From Candidatus Aminicenantota bacterium (GTDB lineage Bacteria > Acidobacteriota > Aminicenantia > UBA2199), in assembly GCA_020355945.1 (NCBI GenBank), contig CP070627.1:2034740-2040332 (forward strand): a DNA stretch of 5,593 bases, given 5' to 3'. Of the stretch, positions 1 through 3,183 are shown piece by piece; the stretch's first letter is position 1, and the number at the start of each line of letters is the position of its first letter. Position numbers and translations under genes: made by a program. The notes beneath the pieces were generated by a model, which saw nothing but the letters and a program-made list of their open reading frames with translations, had not been told where the DNA came from and made no database searches.

Positions 1-90
1 TTTTAGGATATTATTTTGCGTCACTAAAAAGATATCATCATGAAAGGATATAAAAACCCTCAAAGTGATTGAATAAATACCTTTCTAATT
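1..90. other. Gene-free left edge, downstream of the transporter gene
   Basis: AT-rich sequence beyond the TAA of the minus-strand transporter gene. I see no convincing coding frame and no strong intrinsic terminator. The only inverted repeat is a 5-bp ATATC/GATAT pair around positions 33-51, which lacks a GC-rich stem. Transcription of the minus-strand unit may therefore end beyond the window or by another mechanism. Confidence 0.5.
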
Positions 91-1446
91 TTAAATGATT
101 TCCAGGCCGTGAAGAATGATTAGTACGACTGCGATGGGAGTAAGAAATTTTAAAATAAACATCACTACCTGGTAGAAAACAGCCGCAGCTTTGGACCCAC
201 CCGGAGGGAGCTTTTCCTTCAATACCCAGCCCACGAATAGGCAGATGAGAAGACCACCCACCGGCAGCATATAGTTTGTGGTAATAAAATCAAATATATC
301 AAAAAAAGGTTGGGGTTTTCCACGGAATGGAACTTTCAGTTTATCGATGGCGGCAAGAATTCCCACCAGGTAGATGGAGCCACCCAGTAACAACGTTGAA
401 CGGGTTCTACTCCAACCGCGCTCATCGATGAAATAGGAGACCACCACTTCCAGTAAACTGATGGCAGAGGTCAATGCGGCAAAGGTTAATAAAAGGAAAA
501 AGGAAACAGAAATAATTGGCCCTGTTTGTGCGAATAAAACCGGGAGTGTTTTAAAAATAAGCCCCGGACCCATAGAGGCTTTCATATTGTATTGAAAAAC
601 CAGTGAAAAGATGGCTATCCCGGCAAATAGCGCAATAATGGTATCAAGTAAACAAATCGTTGCAGCAGTTTTGGAATAATTGATTTTTTTCCCTAAATAA
701 CTGCCGTATGTGATCATCGCTCCCATACCTAAGGAGAGTGTAAAAAAGGCATGACCCATTGCAGATAGTACGGCTTCCGCGGAAAGTTGGGAAAAATTCG
801 GTTTGAAAAGGAAAGATAATGCTTTTATCCCCCCGGATGTGAAGAATATCCCATAAAAAGAGAGTCCCAAAAGTATCAATACCAGGGCCGGCATCAAAAT
901 TTTGGACCACCTTTCGATTCCCATTTGAATACCCCGAATGACGATGCCAATCGTTAACCCCATAAAGATAGTATGCCAGAGTATGGAAAGGACAGGATCC
1001 TGTAAAAAGACGGTATATTGAGACTCGATATCATTGGTGGAACCGGTGAAACCCTTGATGGCTTTGAAAATGTACGCCATAGACCTGCCGGCGACGACGC
1101 TGTAAAATGATAGAATTAAGAACCCGGCGGCCACTCCCAGCCACCCGGTAAGCTGCCAGGGGGTTTTTTTAGTGCGAAGCACTCTGAATGCCCCTACCGG
1201 GTTTCTCCTGGATTTGGACCCGATGATCAATTCGGCAACCATTATGGGCACACCAACGATCAATATGCACCCAAGATATACCAGGACAAACGCTCCCCCT
1301 CCATAATCCCCGGTGATATACGGAAACTTCCATATATTCCCCAGACCCACTGCCGATCCAACGGCAGCCAAAATAAACCCGATTCTTGTACCCCACTTTC
1401 CTCTACCTGTACCTGGTGTGCCAGTCGTTCCGGTTGTTCCAGTCAT
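91..1446 (-). CDS. Sodium-dependent solute symporter, NSS/SNF family (LeuT fold)
   Basis: Inner-membrane secondary transporter expected to couple Na+ entry to uptake of an amino acid or related amine; the substrate cannot be read from the sequence. Seen: 451 residues, the usual length for 11-segment bacterial members, with hydrophobic segments throughout. TM1 (about 20-45) has the family signature SAVGLGNIWKFPY at 31-43, whose A32 and N37 match LeuT Na1 ligands. TM2 contains GGGAF at 49-53. TM6 has FFTLSLGMGAMITY at 234-247, the unwound substrate segment, with Met241 where LeuT has Phe259. TM8 has FAALTSAIS at 322-330, where T326 and S327 match the Na2 ligands. Asp268 in TM7 lies in the Na1/anion-site region, where bacterial members carry an acidic residue and are typically chloride-independent. 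Odd: the N-terminus is a Thr/Gly repeat. The ATG overlaps the exonuclease TGA (ATGA) and has GGAGG 7 bases upstream, which fixes the start. Confidence 0.95.
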   Translation of the reverse strand: MTGTTGTTGTPGTGRGKWGTRIGFILAAVGSAVGLGNIWKFPYITGDYGGGAFVLVYLGCILIVGVPIMVAELIIGSKSRRNPVGAFRVLRTKKTPWQLTGWLGVAAGFLILSFYSVVAGRSMAYIFKAIKGFTGSTNDIESQYTVFLQDPVLSILWHTIFMGLTIGIVIRGIQMGIERWSKILMPALVLILLGLSFYGIFFTSGGIKALSFLFKPNFSQLSAEAVLSAMGHAFFTLSLGMGAMITYGSYLGKKINYSKTAATICLLDTIIALFAGIAIFSLVFQYNMKASMGPGLIFKTLPVLFAQTGPIISVSFFLLLTFAALTSAISLLEVVVSYFIDERGWSRTRSTLLLGGSIYLVGILAAIDKLKVPFRGKPQPFFDIFDFITTNYMLPVGGLLICLFVGWVLKEKLPPGGSKAAAVFYQVVMFILKFLTPIAVVLIILHGLEII

Positions 1447-2210
1447 TGGTTTTCCTCCTTTAAATATTTAGCTATCTGGTATTTTTCCATTTTGGTAAAC
1501 TCCTTTTTACCATAAGCTGTCTTCCTTGTCAATCGGATGGTCCGTTCTTCCTCCCTTTCCCTATTTTTACCGCTTCCGCTTTCTCTTTGATTGTTGTTTT
1601 CGTCTTCGTTAAATTGACGGTAATCCGTGGTATCCGCCAGCAGATACGGATATATTTGCAGACATATCCAGGCATCGGTAGCAGCATAAATTTGCTGCTT
1701 CCTTGATAATTCCGACCTTGCCCAGTTGGTTTTTTGGGCGGTTTTAGGCAAGCGGTGGCGAAGGTAGCGCGCCGTGAGCCCGCGAACCCCCACCTGGATG
1801 ATCCCTTTCTCTGCCGCCAGGGGGCTCAAATCAACAAAACCGCCAGGAATAAAGGGTCTCAATTCCTGCAGCTTGACAATATCGGTCTTAATCCCGACAC
1901 CAATTTTCTTTATATCCTCATTTTCCAAAAATTCCACCAGCCCATCAGTAAAACCCGTCTTACTTATTTGAAAAAGATATGCCGCATCCTGGGCAGCAAT
2001 TTGTACCAGGGAGACCGGGTAAAAAGTACCTTTCTTAAAACTGGGTTTGCTCTCGGTATCAAACCCCACGCCGGTCTCCTGCATTAAATCCCGGAGCACC
2101 TCCTCTGCGTGCTTTTCAGTGGTTACCGTTATCACCTCTCCTTCAAAGCGAACAATGGGCAGCGAATTAATATAATCTTTACTCAACCTGTTTGCCATTA
2201 TCAATTCCAT
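1443..2210 (-). CDS. 3'-5' exonuclease domain protein (DEDDy, RNase D/WRN-like)
   Basis: Predicted cytoplasmic metal-dependent 3'-5' exonuclease acting on RNA or DNA; the natural substrate is unknown. Seen: 255 residues with all three motifs of the DEDDy class. Exo I is GFDTES at 49-54 (Asp51, Glu53), Exo II has Asp110 in GVGIKTDIVKL, and Exo III has Tyr175-x3-Asp179 in YAATDAW. The stretch TNWARSELSRKQQIYAATD is typical of the RNase D/WRN exonuclease fold. The catalytic domain takes up about residues 20-192. No HRDC domain follows, so this is not a canonical RNase D. Instead there is a charged Asn/Glu/Arg/Lys-rich tail (about 198-255), probably disordered and then helical. Two starts are possible: ATG at 2210, with GAAGGG 7 bases upstream, or the in-frame ATG at 2198 (MANRLSKDY). 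I prefer 2210 for its better-spaced RBS, with moderate certainty. First gene of a coupled pair with the transporter. Confidence 0.9.
   Translation of the reverse strand: MELIMANRLSKDYINSLPIVRFEGEVITVTTEKHAEEVLRDLMQETGVGFDTESKPSFKKGTFYPVSLVQIAAQDAAYLFQISKTGFTDGLVEFLENEDIKKIGVGIKTDIVKLQELRPFIPGGFVDLSPLAAEKGIIQVGVRGLTARYLRHRLPKTAQKTNWARSELSRKQQIYAATDAWICLQIYPYLLADTTDYRQFNEDENNNQRESGSGKNREREEERTIRLTRKTAYGKKEFTKMEKYQIAKYLKEENQ
1454..1460 (-). promoter_or_regulatory. Strong ribosome binding site of the transporter
   Basis: Read on the minus strand, AAGGAGG lies 7 bases before the ATG at 1446. It sits inside the final codons of the upstream exonuclease gene. With the ATGA overlap, this supports efficient re-initiation on the transporter and confirms its start. 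Confidence 0.85.
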
Positions 2211-2217
2211 TCTCTAT

Positions 2218-2223
2218 CCCTTC
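2218..2223 (-). promoter_or_regulatory. Probable ribosome binding site of the exonuclease gene
   Basis: The minus strand reads GAAGGG followed by 7 bases and the ATG at 2210. It is a moderate match to AAGGAGG and favours the 2210 start over the internal ATG at 2198. It lies 12 bases downstream of the last leader hairpin, so folding there could affect access to it. Confidence 0.45.
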
Positions 2224-2234
2224 TTATTAACGCT

Positions 2235-2326
2235 TGACCTGTGGTCACAGACCGATACCCACGATGGCGACAACCTTCTCGCCACCTCGCACCGCTGAGC
2301 CACACATCATCAATGCGTAAAGCATT
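2235..2326 (-). promoter_or_regulatory. Structured, GC-richer leader upstream of the exonuclease-transporter unit
   Basis: Between the AT-rich upstream DNA and the exonuclease start, the minus strand can form three compact hairpins. The first is AATGC-5-GCATT at 2312-2326. The second is GGTGGCGA-8-TCGCCATC at 2263-2286, 8 pairs including one G-U. The third region, 2235-2253, holds alternating 4-mers GGTC-TGT-GACC-ACA-GGTC, so two 4-5-bp hairpins compete for the middle GACC. This DNA also reads as overlapping palindromes (TGACC-TGT-GGTCA and CTGTG-GT-CACAG) and could be a protein-binding site instead. It matches no riboswitch class I recognise. Confidence 0.35.
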
Positions 2327-2492
2327 ACCCTTCCGAAAATTAGTCATCAAACCGTGCATTACTTCTTTACTTTGCTACTTTATTTTACTCCTTACTTGTT
2401 AAATTTCTACTTTAAACGTATAAGCATAACTGATAATGGAATTAAAATCAAGTCATATTTTAAAAAATTCAGCAATTCTAATTTTGAAACAC
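2327..2492. other. AT-rich intergenic DNA between divergent units
   Basis: Apart from the candidate minus-strand promoter at 2423-2451 I see no supported feature here. Open frames cross it on the plus strand (from GTG 2354) and the minus strand (to 2359). Neither has a ribosome binding site or a believable protein composition. Confidence 0.5.
2423..2451 (-). promoter_or_regulatory. Candidate promoter of the exonuclease-transporter unit
   Basis: On the minus strand, TTGATT (2451-2446) is separated by 17 bases from TATGCT (2428-2423). Each hexamer matches the sigma-70 consensus at 4 of 6 positions. Transcription would begin near 2416, giving a leader of about 200 bases that includes the hairpin region. 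The surroundings are AT-rich, so chance matches are likely. Confidence 0.3.
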
Positions 2493-2571
2493 CTTACCTC
2501 CTCCATTTCTGCGATACTGCGATAAAGGAGACCCCTTCTCCAGGGGGATGCCCCAAAGCGGAGGAGGTGGG
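2493..2571. repeat. GC-rich inverted repeat with nested hairpins
   Basis: ACCTCCTCC (2496-2504) is perfectly complementary to GGAGGAGGT (2560-2568). With G-T pairs the arms extend to 12 bp (2493-2504 with 2560-2571). Nested inside are GGAGA-CCCCT-TCTCC (2527-2541) and the alternative CCCC (2532-2535) with GGGG (2543-2546). The block is a GC-rich island in AT-rich DNA, directly upstream of the XRE promoter. No T-run follows on either strand, so it does not look like an intrinsic terminator. It may be a dispersed palindromic element or a regulatory structure. Confidence 0.5.
2509..2524. repeat. Perfect tandem 8-bp direct repeat
   Basis: CTGCGATA occurs twice head to tail (2509-2516 and 2517-2524), inside the inverted repeat and about 70 bp upstream of the XRE -35 hexamer. 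It could be a paired regulator-binding site or a minor replication slippage. It is too short to decide. Confidence 0.4.
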
Positions 2572-2576
2572 TCTTG

Positions 2577-2622
2577 AAAAAAAAAGAAAAAAGTTGACAA
2601 ATGCGTCCAACTTTATTATCAT
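2577..2622 (+). promoter_or_regulatory. Near-consensus sigma-70 promoter with A-tract, driving the XRE gene
   Basis: TTGACA (2594-2599, perfect -35) is separated by exactly 17 bases from TATCAT (2617-2622, 5 of 6). An almost pure A-tract at 2577-2592 sits where an UP element would contact the RNA polymerase alpha subunits. The predicted transcription start (about 2628-2630) coincides with the ATG at 2629. I see no other promoter nearly as good in the window. Confidence 0.8.
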
Positions 2623-2628
2623 TTAAAT

Positions 2629-3063
2629 ATGAAAAAAACTAATTTAAAAATGAAGAAAATTCATAACCAGTTCGCAGGAGATTTTGGTATCCGCTTCCTG
2701 CTGTTTCGAAAGGCAATAAAAAAAACCCGCTTGCAAATGGCATCCGAATTGGGAATTGGCCAGCAAAAAATAGCCGCTGTTGAAAAAGGAACCACTTATC
2801 CGAAAATTGATTATTTGCATTATTTAAACAAGAAATATGGCTTAAATATTAATTGGATGGTGTCCGGTATGGGGGATATGTTTGTTAAGGACCGTCCCCC
2901 GGATGTGGATAGCAATTATGCAGCAAAATCGCCAGCCCAACCCGATCTTTCCCTGGATGAAAAAACCATTGAATTGATGCAGTTGATGCAAATACCCTCC
3001 GTGGAAAAGGTGATAATGGCCAAATTAAAGGAGATAAAAGAACGCCTCAGAGAGGAAGCATAA
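2629..3063 (+). CDS. Small XRE-family helix-turn-helix transcriptional regulator
   Basis: Predicted cytoplasmic DNA-binding regulator of the Cro/CI-like XRE fold. Seen: 144 residues. The HTH domain spans about 19-72, with QMASELGIGQQKIAAVEKG (36-54) as helices 2-3 and their turn. It is followed by YPKIDYLHYLNKKYGLNINWMVSG, the closing helices common to phage-repressor-like XRE proteins. A flexible Pro/Asp/Ala-rich linker (about 88-108) leads to a C-terminal amphipathic helix (about 110-143), probably for self-association. No peptidase, kinase or ligand domain is visible. Start: ATG 2629 lies at the predicted transcription start with no Shine-Dalgarno. The in-frame ATG at 2650 also lacks one, and begins a sequence (MKKIHNQFAGDFG) that fits the domain edge. 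It may autoregulate or control the downstream sensor gene, but nothing here proves a target. It could also belong to a larger paralogous set in this genome. Confidence 0.88.
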   Translation: MKKTNLKMKKIHNQFAGDFGIRFLLFRKAIKKTRLQMASELGIGQQKIAAVEKGTTYPKIDYLHYLNKKYGLNINWMVSGMGDMFVKDRPPDVDSNYAAKSPAQPDLSLDEKTIELMQLMQIPSVEKVIMAKLKEIKERLREEA

Positions 3064-3076
3064 TTCTCTTGCACCA

Positions 3077-3089
3077 CGGCATACTGCCG
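3077..3089. other. 13-bp palindrome after the XRE gene (weak terminator or operator)
   Basis: CGGCA-TAC-TGCCG, a perfect 5-bp stem with a 3-base centre, begins 13 bases after the XRE stop. A short TTTT follows 8 bases beyond the stem, too far and too short for a good intrinsic terminator. Its position in front of the sensor promoter allows an operator role instead. Confidence 0.35.
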
Positions 3090-3110
3090 CTGAAGCCTTT
3101 TAAAATTTTC

Positions 3111-3129
3111 AACGGATGACTATCCGGTT
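3111..3129. promoter_or_regulatory. Palindrome overlapping the candidate sensor-gene -35
   Basis: CGGAT-GACT-ATCCG (3113-3126) is perfect. Outer AA/TT pairs follow if the G at 3127 is bulged. The candidate -35 hexamer at 3116-3121 lies within it, so a dimeric protein bound here would be placed to block polymerase. The neighbouring XRE regulator is the obvious candidate, by proximity only. Confidence 0.4.
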
Positions 3130-3144
3130 AAATTATGTTAAAAT
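3116..3144 (+). promoter_or_regulatory. Candidate promoter of the sensor gene
   Basis: ATGACT (3116-3121, 4 of 6 to TTGACA) is separated by 17 bases from TAAAAT (3139-3144, 5 of 6 to TATAAT). The predicted start is about 3151, giving a leader of roughly 29 bases. It is weaker than the XRE promoter, as expected for a regulated gene. Read-through from XRE could also supply the sensor transcript. Confidence 0.45.
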
Positions 3145-3150
3145 AGCTGG

Positions 3151-3183
3151 GTGAAAAAAAGTCAATCAATCGGCCAGCTATGA
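3151..3183 (+). other. Candidate 10-codon leader ORF overlapping the sensor start
   Basis: GTG at 3151 opens VKKSQSIGQL and stops at TGA 3181-3183, which overlaps the sensor ATG (3180-3182) as ATGA. The GTG falls at the predicted transcription start. The sensor ATG has no Shine-Dalgarno of its own, so coupling from this mini-ORF could explain its translation. An ORF this short can easily occur by chance. Confidence 0.25.

Noticed and set aside
2344..2357. Minus-strand GCACGGTTTGATGA, resembling the 3' half of group II intron domain V and its flank
   Set aside because: The complementary 5' arm and tetraloop are missing upstream and no reverse-transcriptase remnant is visible. A 14-base resemblance from memory is not enough.
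2201..2359. 52-codon minus-strand open frame (begins MHGLMTNFRKGN) ending 10 bases into the exonuclease gene
   Set aside because: It is Arg/Trp/His-rich, as out-of-frame translations tend to be, and lacks a recognisable RBS or domain. A second frame in the same DNA (2245-2325, 26 codons, containing GGEKVVAIVGIGL) looks more protein-like but is too short to support.
2354..2626. 90-codon plus-strand open frame starting at GTG
   Set aside because: It has no ribosome binding site, a Phe/Tyr/Lys-skewed composition typical of AT-rich noncoding DNA, and runs through the inverted repeat, the A-tract and the XRE promoter.
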